DNA of 22,247 nucleotides from CAZAQS01 sp964486825 (lineage in GTDB: Bacteria > Chloroflexota > Anaerolineae > Anaerolineales > UBA4823), in contig CAZAQS010000054.1 in the NCBI GenBank assembly GCA_964486825.1, forward strand, positions 1 through 22,247, read 5' to 3'. Shown here piece after piece: positions 1 through 8,523 of this stretch. Each line of letters begins with the position of its first letter. The stretch's first letter is position 1. The notes under the pieces were generated by a model. It was given only the letters and a program-made list of their open reading frames with translations, made no database searches and was not told the origin of the DNA. Both the position numbers and the translations under genes were made by a program.

Positions 1-147
1 CCGCCGTGTTACAGAGGTTGCATGGCCAAGAAAGCTTATTCTATTTGGCTGACAATGGCTGAACCGGGCCAGGAGCTGAATCCGTCCTTTCCTCATCCAT
101 TAATCAAGAGTAATCTTCGCTCCTTCCGCGCTCGTCCGCTGCTCCAC

Positions 148-1338
148 CTATCCCTTATACGTCCTGCCGCGCCAGGAGACCCCCTGCCCGGAGAGCACCT
201 TATAGGTTGAGGCGAACATCATCGCCGTCAGCATCAAAGAGCCGATGGGCAGAGTCAGGGCGTACCCGCGCGGGATCTCGAATGCCTCCGCCGCCCTAAC
301 CCGGTAATACAACAGGAAGGCCCACGCCAGCAGGGCCTGGATGGTGACGATCCAGGCAGCCGTGCTCCCCTCCACGACCAGCCAGTACAGTCCCAACAGC
401 AGCCAGGCCGGCAGCACCAGCGCTCCCAACAGCCCGACGAAGGCGCCGAAGGTCAGCAGTTCAATCTGGTCGCGCATGCCCAGGTAGATATTCTTGGTCC
501 AGCCTTCCCAGATCTCCGAGAAATTGGTGTACATGCGGGTGGAGGCTGCCTCCCAGCCGTTGGCGATCACCAGGCGGTAGCCGGCGCCCTTGACCGCGGC
601 AGCCAGCGCCCGGTCTTCGTCTATGCGCTCCTTGACCGCCGCGTGGCCCCCGGCGCCCAGGTAAGCCTCCCGCAGGATCAGGATGAACTGCCCGTTGGCG
701 ATGGCGTCGGGCTTATGCGGGTCGTTCACCCGCTCGAAGGGGAATCCGATCGATAGGGCCGTGAAGACCAGCGGCTGGATGACGCGCTCCCAGAAGCCGA
801 CCAGCTCCTGGCGGGTAAGCATGGTGAACAGGTCGGCATTGTGCTGCACGGCAGTAAGGTAGGTGGACGAAAGCAGGCTGGGCCGGGCGAAGGTGTCGGC
901 GTCGATAAAACAGAACCATTCGCCATCAGCAACGGCTACACCCTGGTGCAGGGCGTACGGCTTGCCGGCCCACCCATCAGGCAGGTCGACACCCTGGATG
1001 ACCTTGAGAGACGCAAGCGCCTCAGAATGTCCGGCTCGCTCTTGCTGCTCTTGCTGCATCTGGGACAGGATTTGTGGGGTTGCGTCAGTCGAGCGGTCGT
1101 CGATGACGATCACCTCGTAGCGCGGGTAATCCTGGACCAGCAACGCTTCCAGACAGCGCCGGATATTTCGGGCTTCGTTGCGGGCCGGGACGATGACCGA
1201 GATGAGCGGGGCGGGTTGGTCTGTGGGCATGTAAGCCGGCTCGACCACGATATCCATCTGTACCCGGCTGTGAACCCACCAGGTGATCACCAGGGACAGG
1301 ATGAAGGCGAGCGTGGAGAGCAGCAGGAGGAATGTCAT
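148..1338 (-). CDS. Membrane-bound family 2 glycosyltransferase (HpnB/CrtQ-like)
   Basis: A processive-type GT2 enzyme predicted to transfer a sugar from a nucleotide-sugar at the cytoplasmic membrane face; the acceptor cannot be read from sequence. The 396-residue protein has one N-terminal membrane segment (about 2-22). A GT-A domain follows, with SVIVPARNE (47-55), the nucleotide-binding DD pair (80-81, in VIVIDDRSTD), the metal-binding DAD motif (146-148), and an ED pair (241-242) at the usual catalytic-base position. WEGWTKN (277-283) stands where related enzymes have their R/QxxRW-like element. About three membrane helices follow (roughly 295-380), and the tail reads GVSWRGRTYKG. This layout matches hopanoid- and carotenoid-associated glycosyltransferases (HpnB, CrtQ), but no hopanoid or carotenoid gene is nearby, so the pathway stays open. 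Its ATG lies 12 bases after the sbcC stop, so the two are probably co-transcribed. Confidence 0.85.
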   Translation of the reverse strand: MTFLLLLSTLAFILSLVITWWVHSRVQMDIVVEPAYMPTDQPAPLISVIVPARNEARNIRRCLEALLVQDYPRYEVIVIDDRSTDATPQILSQMQQEQQERAGHSEALASLKVIQGVDLPDGWAGKPYALHQGVAVADGEWFCFIDADTFARPSLLSSTYLTAVQHNADLFTMLTRQELVGFWERVIQPLVFTALSIGFPFERVNDPHKPDAIANGQFILILREAYLGAGGHAAVKERIDEDRALAAAVKGAGYRLVIANGWEAASTRMYTNFSEIWEGWTKNIYLGMRDQIELLTFGAFVGLLGALVLPAWLLLGLYWLVVEGSTAAWIVTIQALLAWAFLLYYRVRAAEAFEIPRGYALTLPIGSLMLTAMMFASTYKVLSGQGVSWRGRTYKG

Positions 1339-1350
1339 TCGGCGGGAAGC

Positions 1351-3921
1351 TTATACGATACTGACCGTGCTGCCGCGGGGAGTCTTTTCGACCTCGATGC
1401 GGGCCGGGAAGGCGTCCTTCAGCTCGTCGATATGGGTAATGACCAGGATCTTTGAAAAGTCCTGGCTGACCAGGTTGATGGCTTCGATCAAGCGCTGGCG
1501 TCCCTGGGCGTCCTGGCTGCCGAAGCCTTCATCGATCACCAGGGTTTGCAGGCGAGCGCCGGCGCGCTGGGCCAGTACCTCCGACAGTGCCAGGCGGATG
1601 GCGAAATTGACCCGGAATGCCTCCCCACCGGAGAACATCTCGTAATCGCGCGTCCCAGCCCCATCGCTGATCAGGATATCCAGGGTCTCTCTAAAATCGT
1701 CACGGCGCTTATCCTTGTAGGCGGCCTGGGTCACGAAGCGCACGGACATATTGCCGCTGCTCAGGCGGTCGAGGATCTCGTTAGACTTGGTCTCGATCTC
1801 AGGCAAGGCCTGCTCGATCAGCAGGGCGGGCACGCCGTCCTTGCTAAAAGCACGCTCGAGCATTTTATACTGGCTGGCCAGGCGGGTTTGCTCCTGGCGA
1901 GCGCCATCCAGGGCTGCCTGGCGGGTCTTGAGGTCCTCCAAAACCTGCACTTTTTGGCGGGCAGCTCCCATCTCCAACCGCAGGCGGTTTTCCTGCTCCT
2001 GGAGATCGAAAAGTTCTCTCTCAGCCGCGTACAGGTCTGGAGCCCCTGCCTCAGCTTCGACCAGGGAAGCGGCCGCGTTGGCATGCTCGGCGACCTGCCG
2101 GTCCAGGTCCCGGAGGTCGCGCTCGATCTGGTTTACCAGCTCGCCGATCTCACGTTCCAGCGGCGCCAGGGCTGCCCGGGCGTTCTCCAACCGGCGCAAC
2201 TCGTCGCCTGCGCTGCGCCCACTGGCCTCTGCCCGGCGCACCCGGTCATGGGCGGCAGCATCGTAGCCGATCTCCTTGAGCTCGGCATCGATCTCGGCCA
2301 GGCGCCGGCGGGCTTCGGGAGCGAAGGCCTCCACTTCTAGCTGGCTCTGGATCTCCCCCAGGCGCAAGGCCTCGCCCAACTCCCATTCCTCGATCGCCAG
2401 GGCAATCGCCTCGCGCCGGGATGTAAGCTGGTCCAGCTCTCGCTGGCGTAGGCGTAAATCAGCCTCGGCCTTGGAAAGGGCAGCGATACCCGTCTCCAGC
2501 TCCTTGACCAGGGCATCTGACTCCTTCATCAGGGCCAGGTTGGAGCGGTAGCGGTCGCCCAACTCCCGGCCGTTGGCGGAAAGCTCCTCGATCAGGTTCT
2601 CCCGCTCAGCTGGGCTGAGCGGCTGCCCACACAAAGGGCAGTCTGCGCCTTCCGCGGCCGAGAGCTGGTCAATGCGATCTTTGAGCTCGTCCATCTCGGA
2701 CTTCAAGCGCGGGTTTTCGGCGCGTGCTTCGGCCTGCCGCTGGCGGGCCGTCTCAAGTTGGCTCTCCAGCTCAGCGCGGCGGACCAGGCGTGCTTCCGCC
2801 TCGGTCAGGGAATGTTGAACGGTTTCGATCTGCGAGTCAAGCCGGGGCAGGTCCTGGCGGGCAGCTTCTACAGCGGCGGACTGCTTCTGCAAAGCGCTGG
2901 CCTGCTCGCTCAAACGAGCCCGCTCGGTGTTGATCTCATCCAGGGAACCCTGGCGGCGCTTCTCGTGCTCCCGGAAGCGTGCCGCCACCGTCTCCCAATT
3001 CTCCAATTCCGTGCGTGACTCCTGCCAGGCAGCATAAGCGGCTTCGATCTCCACAGCGTGAGCCAGGAGGGAGGCGTATGTCTGGCTCTCCCGCTGCCGG
3101 TCTGCCAGGCGGGACTGCAGGGCTTGCAACCTCTGGGTAGCCGCCCCCACTTGCCTATCCAGGGCCAGCACCAGCTTGCGCTGCTCCTCGAGTGTGGCCA
3201 CGATTTTTCGCACGTTCTGTAGTGTGGTCTCCTGGACCTGGCGCACCTGGGCGATACGGGCCAGGTCGGCTTCCAGTTGAGCCAATCGTGTGCGGCGAGC
3301 TTCGCTTTCGCTCAGCTCAGCGTTGATCTCTGCCAGGCGGCCATCCAGGCGGGCGATCTCGGCCTCGACCTTTTTGCGGCGCTCGGCTGCCCGTTGTCGG
3401 TAGCTCTCCCACACTTCCAATCCAAGGATGCTGCTGAGGATGCGCTTCCGGTCGCTGGGGCGCTGCTGAGTAAACTGGTCGGCCTTGCCCTGCAGAAAGA
3501 AGGAGGCGTTGACGAAGGTCTCGTAATCCAGGCGCAAGGTGCGCACGATAGCGGCTTCTGTATCGCGCAGGGAGCGCTCGTTGAGGGTTTTCCATACCAC
3601 CTCTGGCGCCTGGCTGTTCTGGCGGATCTGGAAATCCAGCATAGCTGGCTTCTCGCGGACCTTACTGCGCTGCACCCGGTACTGGTTACCCTCGTACGAG
3701 AAGACCAGGGCCACCTCAGCCGAGTTGCACTGGGCGTGGATGACCGAATCGTCCCGCTTGCGGGCCTGGCCAAACAAGGCCCAGGTGATGGCGTCCAGCA
3801 GGGAGGACTTGCCGGCCCCGTTTGGCCCGCCGATGCATGCCAGGCTGAAGGAGCTGAAGTCGATATCGACGCGCTCACGGTAGGAGAGGAAACCCGAAAG
3901 GGAGAGCAGGATGGGGATCAT
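1351..3921 (-). CDS. sbcC: Exonuclease subunit SbcC (Rad50-type SMC ATPase)
   Basis: The ATPase subunit of the SbcCD (Mre11-Rad50) complex, which opens hairpins and protein-blocked DNA ends in the cytoplasm. The 856-residue protein has the full split-ATPase layout. Walker A is GPNGAGKSS (32-40) and a Q-loop-like FFLQGKADQF lies at 141-150. Long coiled coils surround a zinc-hook CPLC (428-431). The ABC signature FSGGE is at 763-767, Walker B LVIDEGF at 794-800, and the switch histidine is in VITH. The arms are short compared with E. coli SbcC (about 1050 residues) but normal for many bacterial Rad50 homologues. The MIPILLSLSGFLSYRE start fits the family's N-terminal strand, although no good ribosome site precedes it. 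The partner sbcD lies at 8524-9753 on the same strand, not adjacent as is usual. The glycosyltransferase gene follows 12 bases downstream. Confidence 0.95.
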   Translation of the reverse strand: MIPILLSLSGFLSYRERVDIDFSSFSLACIGGPNGAGKSSLLDAITWALFGQARKRDDSVIHAQCNSAEVALVFSYEGNQYRVQRSKVREKPAMLDFQIRQNSQAPEVVWKTLNERSLRDTEAAIVRTLRLDYETFVNASFFLQGKADQFTQQRPSDRKRILSSILGLEVWESYRQRAAERRKKVEAEIARLDGRLAEINAELSESEARRTRLAQLEADLARIAQVRQVQETTLQNVRKIVATLEEQRKLVLALDRQVGAATQRLQALQSRLADRQRESQTYASLLAHAVEIEAAYAAWQESRTELENWETVAARFREHEKRRQGSLDEINTERARLSEQASALQKQSAAVEAARQDLPRLDSQIETVQHSLTEAEARLVRRAELESQLETARQRQAEARAENPRLKSEMDELKDRIDQLSAAEGADCPLCGQPLSPAERENLIEELSANGRELGDRYRSNLALMKESDALVKELETGIAALSKAEADLRLRQRELDQLTSRREAIALAIEEWELGEALRLGEIQSQLEVEAFAPEARRRLAEIDAELKEIGYDAAAHDRVRRAEASGRSAGDELRRLENARAALAPLEREIGELVNQIERDLRDLDRQVAEHANAAASLVEAEAGAPDLYAAERELFDLQEQENRLRLEMGAARQKVQVLEDLKTRQAALDGARQEQTRLASQYKMLERAFSKDGVPALLIEQALPEIETKSNEILDRLSSGNMSVRFVTQAAYKDKRRDDFRETLDILISDGAGTRDYEMFSGGEAFRVNFAIRLALSEVLAQRAGARLQTLVIDEGFGSQDAQGRQRLIEAINLVSQDFSKILVITHIDELKDAFPARIEVEKTPRGSTVSIV

Positions 3922-4160
3922 AGGGGGGATGTAGGTAAAATACCAGAGTTAACGATAGGTGACATGCCGCCATTATAACAAAGGAGGCGCCCGCCTGGCG
4001 GTGGCTCGGCCTAGCAGTGGGAAGCCATACTGAGTCGCAGCCAATACCTGGATGGCCTGTACAGATACCGTCTCACCGGCAGGCACGGTTATGAGCCCTG
4101 AACGCTGGAACCCATCTCCCTGTTCGGGCGTCTTAACCGAAGCGCAGATATGCGTACAGA

Positions 4161-4172
4161 AGGAGGTAATTC
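4161..4172 (+). promoter_or_regulatory. Ribosome binding site fixing a TTG start
   Basis: AGGAGG at 4161-4166 stands six bases before a TTG codon at 4173. The reading frame that follows opens at once with a lipoprotein signal peptide. This is why the TTG was taken as the start and not a later ATG. Confidence 0.75.
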
Positions 4173-4769
4173 TTGAATACTTCAAGCGTAAGATTTTCTC
4201 GGGCAGCTGGCCTGTTCATACTCCTGGGGCTTCTGGCCAGCGCCTGTTCACCCGTAGTTGAGCCTGCTCCTGGTGATTTGCAAGGTAAGCAAGCGACTCA
4301 GGAAACGCCGCTCCAGGAAACCCAAGCTGATATGGGGACAACCCCAGGCCGGGAAACTCCGCCTGTGAGCACCGTCCTGCCGGGCCGGGAGATCCAACCA
4401 CTACCCGAAAGGGTCCCTACAGATCCCGGCTTGCCTGCCTCGCCGGTGACCGGGGAAACGCCGGGCGAGCTGTTGGAGGCGATCAAATCCGACCTGGCAA
4501 GCCGCACGGGAGCCTCCAGCGGTGAGATCAGGGTGCTACGCGATCAAGCCATGGTCTTCAATGACGGGTCATTGGGTTGCCCCCAGCCGGGGATGTTTTA
4601 TACCCAGGCCACCGTAGCCGGCTATTGGGTGGTGCTGGAGCTGGGGCAGGTTGAATACGATTACCGCGCTACAGAGAACGGCTCTTTTATCCTTTGTGAA
4701 AGCGGCTTACCCCCCGGCCTGACCCCACCAGGTGACCTGCCTCCTCCGGCTATCCTGCCGGAACAGTAA
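4173..4769 (+). CDS. Putative lipoprotein of unknown function with a two-cysteine C-terminal domain
   Basis: I do not recognise a named family. The 198-residue product begins with a lipoprotein signal peptide: a basic N-terminus, the hydrophobic run AAGLFILLGLLASA, and lipobox cysteine C25 followed by S. It should therefore be anchored outside the cytoplasmic membrane. Residues 30-95 are a low-complexity Pro/Thr/Gln/Glu linker. The folded part is about 97-178. It starts with an amphipathic stretch, LLEAIKSDLASRTGASSGEIRVL. A compact segment follows, with DGSLGCPQPGMFYTQA (131-146) and a second cysteine at C175 in ILCE; the two cysteines may form a disulfide. The tail is proline-rich. The gene diverges from sbcC across 251 bases and converges on the protease gene, sharing the hairpin at 4796-4828. 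It starts with TTG behind a strong AGGAGG. Confidence 0.75.
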   Translation: MNTSSVRFSRAAGLFILLGLLASACSPVVEPAPGDLQGKQATQETPLQETQADMGTTPGRETPPVSTVLPGREIQPLPERVPTDPGLPASPVTGETPGELLEAIKSDLASRTGASSGEIRVLRDQAMVFNDGSLGCPQPGMFYTQATVAGYWVVLELGQVEYDYRATENGSFILCESGLPPGLTPPGDLPPPAILPEQ

Positions 4770-4795
4770 TCCGAACCAGATCAAAGCACACATCA

Positions 4796-4828
4796 AATAG
4801 GGCTGCCCTTTCGAAGAGCAGCCCTATT
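4796..4828. terminator. Symmetrical hairpin between convergent genes, probable bidirectional terminator
   Basis: A perfect 11-base inverted repeat (AATAGGGCTGC at 4796-4806 and GCAGCCCTATT at 4818-4828) encloses an 11-base loop. It sits 26 bases after the lipoprotein stop and 60 bases beyond the end of the convergent protease gene. A/T runs at the stem base supply only a short U-tract on either strand (CTAATTCTTT on the plus side), so termination is inferred from stem quality and position. Confidence 0.7.
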
Positions 4829-4888
4829 GCTAATTCTTTACCGCCAAATGGGAAGAGATCCCATCATGCGTTTGACCGGGTTTGAGCG

Positions 4889-7800
4889 TTAAGGCGCAAA
4901 GAACAGCAAGGCTTCCGTGTCCTGTGTTGCGCCGCCGCGCATCCCAGCCCCGCGATCGCCGTTGGTGAACAGCAGCAGGCCGAGCTCGGGTGTATTGCCG
5001 GGGAAAGGTCCGAAGTCGTAGACTTCCAGGGCACCCGGGTCGTAGGTGTTGCCGGGCACGTCGTTGGCCAGGCCAAAGAAGCGCTCTCCAAGCGGTGTGA
5101 CCGTCAGGCCCGCAACCAGGTCGCCGGGGCCGCCGTAGAAGGAATCCTGCGCGATGACGTCCATGTTCACCTGCGTTTCCAGCAAATTAGCTGCGTTCAT
5201 ACCAATCTGCTCGCCGCAAATGATCAGGGCAGTGTTGCCGGTGTTGGTAGCGTGCTCGGCAAAGAAGAAGACCGAGGCCGCTCCGGTTGCCAGGTTGACC
5301 ACCCAGGCAACCTGGCGGCCATCGGTGATGGTGCTCAATCCGGAAAGATCCCGGTTGAGCACGACGTAGTCGTCAACGCCATCCTGGTTCGTGTCGAGCC
5401 AGAACTGGTGGCTAACAGGCAGCAGGTGTTCCTGGCGCTCCCAGGTGTTGACGGCGAAGACCCACAAGAAGGACGGGTCCGCTGAACAGAAGCCGGCCGG
5501 GACGGGGAAGGTGTTGATGCCCACCGCCCGGATATCCGGGGTGGGGGCCTGCTCACCCCGGCCACCCTCGGGCATGTTCTCGCTGACCGCCAGCAGGGCA
5601 TAGGCGTCGTTCTGGGCCGTGCCCACGCCGGTGTTGTTCAGGCCGATCACCTGCGGGAAGGAGCCGGGAACGAGCTCGCTCGTGTCTGGGATCAGCCGGG
5701 CCGCCTTGCGCGGCAGCACGTGCCAGGCCAGGTGGATGGGGTGCTGCCCATCGTCCAGGACCAGGTAGCCGTCGTACTCGTTGGTGGTCAGGGCTGCCGG
5801 GTTGGCTCCCTGGCTGCCGGAGTTCATAAAGTTACCGCGCAGCAGGGCGCCGTCGATTGTCATGGTGACCGTGAACAATGTGTCGCGGCCGAGCCCAGGC
5901 CGCACCAACACGCTGGAGGGGGCGCTCACGCTGACCGCCCCGTTGAGGGCATCGTCTTCGAAGCGGAAGGTGGGCGTCACCGTGTAGGTACGCTGCGTGT
6001 TATCGAAGTTGCGGATGCGGACGGTCTTGGTGAGGGTCACCACCTCATCGGCCAGCTCAACAAAGCCGAAGCTGAGCGAGCCAGACGGTACGTCGTTGTC
6101 CCAGGCCGCCACCGGGGCCGCCAGAGCGCGGTCGACGCGCACTTCGCCGCCGCCGATGCGAGTGATGGGAGCCAGGGCGCCGGTGAGCGGGTCATTGATG
6201 ATATTCGTATCGCCGTTGTTCATGAGCAGCGACTTCAGCTCGATGGGTCCGAGCCCGTGGCCGAGAGCCTTCCCGGGTGGGGTGCCCCTGGGAGTGGTCT
6301 TCGGGACGCCGAAGCCTTCCAGCAGCAGGGCTGCCGAACCGGACACCATGGGGGCAGCACCAGAGGTGCCGCCGAAGGGGCCTTCCTCCACGCCGGTGCC
6401 GGCAATAGCAGATATGGACGCTCCGGGGGCTCCTATCTCTGGCTTGATATAGGTGGTACTTTCGTGCTGGGGGCCACGGGATGAGCTGCCCACTATATGA
6501 CCAATCAAGGGAATGCCAACCGCCGGGTCGAAGCGCACCACCGTGTTGGGCAGCCCGCTCTTCAGACGGTTAGAAACCGACTGGCTGATCATATAGCCGG
6601 GGATGTCGATCGGGCGATCACCGCCGTCACCGCCTTCGAACGGGTCGCCGGGAGCGACCAGGCCAATAAGGCCGATCAGGCCATCCGCCTGGCTGATATG
6701 GCTGATCTTCAAGGTGAAGTTACAGGCGCCGCGGTCCACCAGCACGATCTTGCCTGCCAGCGAACCAGGAGCAAAGGGATCGCAGCCGAGCAGGTTGCCG
6801 CCGGCGCCGTCCCCGTATTGCAGGGGCGCTTCGATAGCTGTTGTTAAGGGAGCCGACCAGGGCTGCCAGACGGCCGGGAACAATCCGGCGATATTCTCCG
6901 GAGCGACGATCTGCATCAGGGCCAGGATGGCGCTAGGCACAGCGGTCTGGGCGACCGATAAAGCCGTGTCGGCTGCCGAAGGCGTACCGGTGGCATAAGG
7001 CTTGTCGAAGCTGTTGCCGGCCGAGGCCACCGTCAGGATGCCCAGCCTAGTAGCGTTGTCCACCGCAGCGGACAGGTCATCGTCGAAAGGCTGGCCGTAA
7101 GCAGCACCGAGGGACATATTGATGATATGCACACGGTCCATGAGCCGGCCGTCGCCGCTCGGGTTAGCGGAAAACTCCATGCCCTGGATCAATGCGATGC
7201 CCGAGCAGGAGGTGGAGACTGACGAGCAGACCTTGACCGCATACAGGTCCGCGTCCGGCGCTACGCCGCCGACGCCACCGATGATATGAGCCACGTGTGT
7301 CCCGTGACCGGCCTCAGGGCCGTCGTCCAGGGGATCGGGATCGGGCATCAGAGGACCATCTGGCCAGACGTTGCCGACGAAGTCAAACCCGCCCACCACC
7401 TTCTCGGTCGGGAAGGTGCCCGGCTCGATGATGGTCGGGTCATTGTTGGCGTAATCGGCTGGATCGCCAGAACCACCCAAGGCCGCATGGGTATAGTCGA
7501 CGCCACTGTCGAGCACCGCCACTCGGATGCCCCTGCCTGTAAAACCAGCGGCCTGGACATTCGAAGCGCCGATGTAGGGCACTGTCTCGAACAGGTCTTT
7601 TTCATATATGCCGACCGGGGCAATGCGCAGGACGGCCGGGTCCTGCGCCAACTGGGGCAGGATGGCTGCATCGACTTCAACAAATACAGCATTCAGGACA
7701 ATCTGCACCTGGGCGATCACCCGGGCGTTGGGATCCAATGCCCGCACCCGGTCCAGCAAGGCCGCTTGCTGCTGCCTGATGTTGTTCCGCTCGCGTGTGG

Positions 7801-8068
7801 CGGCGTTGTCCAGCAGGCCCTGTTCGGCGATGGACGGGCGGGTCAGGCGGACGATGACCTTGCCTGGCCCCTCGATCTGGAGCAACCCGGGATCGAGCAC
7901 CGCGCCAGGCAGCCCGCTCAGCTGTACGGGGTTGTCTAGCTTGAGATCGGCGATGGAGGCTGGCAGCTCCCGGTTTTCTAATCTATCCCCCTCCTGCGCC
8001 AGGGCAGCCGAAGAGAGCGAAAAGACCAATGCAAGAATCAAAAGTAAATTAATGGTTTTCTGTTTCAT
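4889..8068 (-). CDS. Secreted subtilisin-like serine protease (peptidase S8) with PA insert
   Basis: An exported endopeptidase. From the chosen start (1059 residues) it has a signal peptide (MKQKTINLL to about ALAQE, residue 26) and a pro-region up to about 155 with an I9-like strand GKVIVRL. The S8 catalytic domain follows, with Asp187 (VAVLDSGVDY), His255 (GHGTHVA), oxyanion Asn352 (SAGN) and Ser569 (GGTSGAAP). A protease-associated (PA) domain is inserted at about 410-515 (CDPFAPGSLAGKIVLVDRG). Serine is followed by GAAP where most family members have MA(A/S)P, so the nucleophile motif is slightly variant. Residues about 660-800 resemble an Fn3-like beta domain, and the C-terminal 250 residues are unassigned. 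An upstream in-frame ATG at 8083 was rejected because the ribosome site GGAGGG (8076-8081) overlaps it and lies seven bases before the ATG at 8068. It converges on the lipoprotein gene. Confidence 0.92.
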   Translation of the reverse strand: MKQKTINLLLILALVFSLSSAALAQEGDRLENRELPASIADLKLDNPVQLSGLPGAVLDPGLLQIEGPGKVIVRLTRPSIAEQGLLDNAATRERNNIRQQQAALLDRVRALDPNARVIAQVQIVLNAVFVEVDAAILPQLAQDPAVLRIAPVGIYEKDLFETVPYIGASNVQAAGFTGRGIRVAVLDSGVDYTHAALGGSGDPADYANNDPTIIEPGTFPTEKVVGGFDFVGNVWPDGPLMPDPDPLDDGPEAGHGTHVAHIIGGVGGVAPDADLYAVKVCSSVSTSCSGIALIQGMEFSANPSGDGRLMDRVHIINMSLGAAYGQPFDDDLSAAVDNATRLGILTVASAGNSFDKPYATGTPSAADTALSVAQTAVPSAILALMQIVAPENIAGLFPAVWQPWSAPLTTAIEAPLQYGDGAGGNLLGCDPFAPGSLAGKIVLVDRGACNFTLKISHISQADGLIGLIGLVAPGDPFEGGDGGDRPIDIPGYMISQSVSNRLKSGLPNTVVRFDPAVGIPLIGHIVGSSSRGPQHESTTYIKPEIGAPGASISAIAGTGVEEGPFGGTSGAAPMVSGSAALLLEGFGVPKTTPRGTPPGKALGHGLGPIELKSLLMNNGDTNIINDPLTGALAPITRIGGGEVRVDRALAAPVAAWDNDVPSGSLSFGFVELADEVVTLTKTVRIRNFDNTQRTYTVTPTFRFEDDALNGAVSVSAPSSVLVRPGLGRDTLFTVTMTIDGALLRGNFMNSGSQGANPAALTTNEYDGYLVLDDGQHPIHLAWHVLPRKAARLIPDTSELVPGSFPQVIGLNNTGVGTAQNDAYALLAVSENMPEGGRGEQAPTPDIRAVGINTFPVPAGFCSADPSFLWVFAVNTWERQEHLLPVSHQFWLDTNQDGVDDYVVLNRDLSGLSTITDGRQVAWVVNLATGAASVFFFAEHATNTGNTALIICGEQIGMNAANLLETQVNMDVIAQDSFYGGPGDLVAGLTVTPLGERFFGLANDVPGNTYDPGALEVYDFGPFPGNTPELGLLLFTNGDRGAGMRGGATQDTEALLFFAP

Positions 8069-8075
8069 GACAAAT

Positions 8076-8081
8076 CCCTCC
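8076..8081 (-). promoter_or_regulatory. Ribosome binding site choosing the 8068 start of the protease
   Basis: On the minus strand GGAGGG is followed after seven bases by ATG at 8068, which opens a textbook signal peptide. The only longer start (ATG at 8083) is overlapped by this site and has no ribosome site of its own. Confidence 0.75.
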
Positions 8082-8201
8082 ATGGTATTCTTTTTTCATT
8101 TGTATAAGCGATGGCTTGAACGAATTGTCGAAAACGGCCCTTCCCAGGCAGGCGCAGGCGCCTGGAAACCTGAAAAGGCCAGTCGATCGTCCGGATATTC
8201 C

Positions 8202-8212
8202 CACCTCCTTTC
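8202..8212 (-). promoter_or_regulatory. Distal 11-base match to the 16S rRNA tail upstream of the protease
   Basis: GAAAGGAGGTG on the minus strand complements the usual bacterial 16S 3' end over 11 bases, yet it lies about 134 bases before the protease start. The only start codon nearby is a GTG (8204-8202) that overlaps the motif, too close for normal initiation. That GTG would open a 51-codon frame (to 8049) that runs over the protease start in another frame. It may be a standby site or a leader ORF; its function is unknown. A similar element lies at 18839-18850. Confidence 0.4.
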
Positions 8213-8309
8213 AAAACAGATTTAAATAGCCACTACAAATAAGAGGTTGAAAACTGGGCCAATTAAAACCTGCTAACGATCGGTCTAAAATTTGGGACGC
8301 TCTCCTCCA

Positions 8310-8350
8310 AAGGGACCAGCGGCTCGACCTCCCCAGGCAGGTGGTTCCTT
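8310..8350. repeat. Imperfect nested inverted repeat in the protease leader
   Basis: The arms AAGGGACCA (8310-8318) and TGGTTCCTT (8342-8350) pair over nine positions with one G-T wobble. Inside them ACCTCCC and GGCAGGT can form a second short stem. There is no T-run on either side, so this is not a clear terminator. It could be a structured element of the long 5' leader of the protease mRNA, or it could have no function. Confidence 0.35.
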
Positions 8351-8458
8351 GATTCAAAATGTAGAGAGCATATATTCAGTTGGATACCGGTAAAATTGAA
8401 AAACTCTAGAGGTTAAAACCATTAAGCGGGGTTGATTTTTTAACTTATATGGATGCGT

Positions 8459-8487
8459 ATTTTAATTGATTCCTAACAAAATTGCAA
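8459..8487 (-). promoter_or_regulatory. Candidate sigma70-type promoter for the protease gene
   Basis: On the minus strand TTGCAA (8487-8482) is followed by a 17-base spacer and TAAAAT (8464-8459). It lies in an AT-rich patch just beyond the end of sbcD. If used, it would give a leader of roughly 385 bases before the protease start. The remaining gap (8069-8523) holds the distal anti-SD motif and the nested repeat described separately; no RNA family was recognised in it. Confidence 0.4.
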
Positions 8488-8523
8488 GATCGTTCCAGAA
8501 AAATGACAGACCGTTGCAGAAAA

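Noticed and set aside
1..96. A minus-strand frame starting at ATG 96 and open to the left edge
   Set aside because: No ribosome site at a sensible distance and no recognisable protein signal in the 32 visible residues. Stretch 1-147 is left without a gene.
22..210. A plus-strand frame of 62 codons at the left edge (MAKKAYSIWLTMAEPG...)
   Set aside because: The first dozen residues faintly recall 2'-5' RNA ligase-like N-termini, but the frame soon turns into low-quality sequence and overlaps the end of the glycosyltransferase gene. At most it is a remnant.
3972..3977. TATAAT on the minus strand upstream of sbcC
   Set aside because: A perfect -10 box, but no acceptable -35 at 16-18 bases (the sequence there is GC-rich), so it is not listed as a promoter.
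3973..4185. Minus-strand frame of 70 codons between sbcC and the lipoprotein gene (contains GLITVPAGETVSVQAIQVL)
   Set aside because: The middle reads like a folded-protein fragment, but the start lies in the lipoprotein gene's own translation-start region and has no ribosome site. It could be a decayed gene; the evidence is too thin to list.
5720..6484. Long plus-strand frame (254 codons) opposite the protease gene
   Set aside because: Antisense frame of a GC-rich gene with clear S8 motifs on the other strand. The same reasoning removes long frames opposite sbcC, sbcD, the C39 genes and ftsK.
8049..8204. 51-codon minus-strand frame starting with GTG inside the anti-SD motif and overlapping the protease start
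   Set aside because: The start overlaps the ribosome-binding motif, so initiation there is unlikely. Kept only as part of the leader finding.
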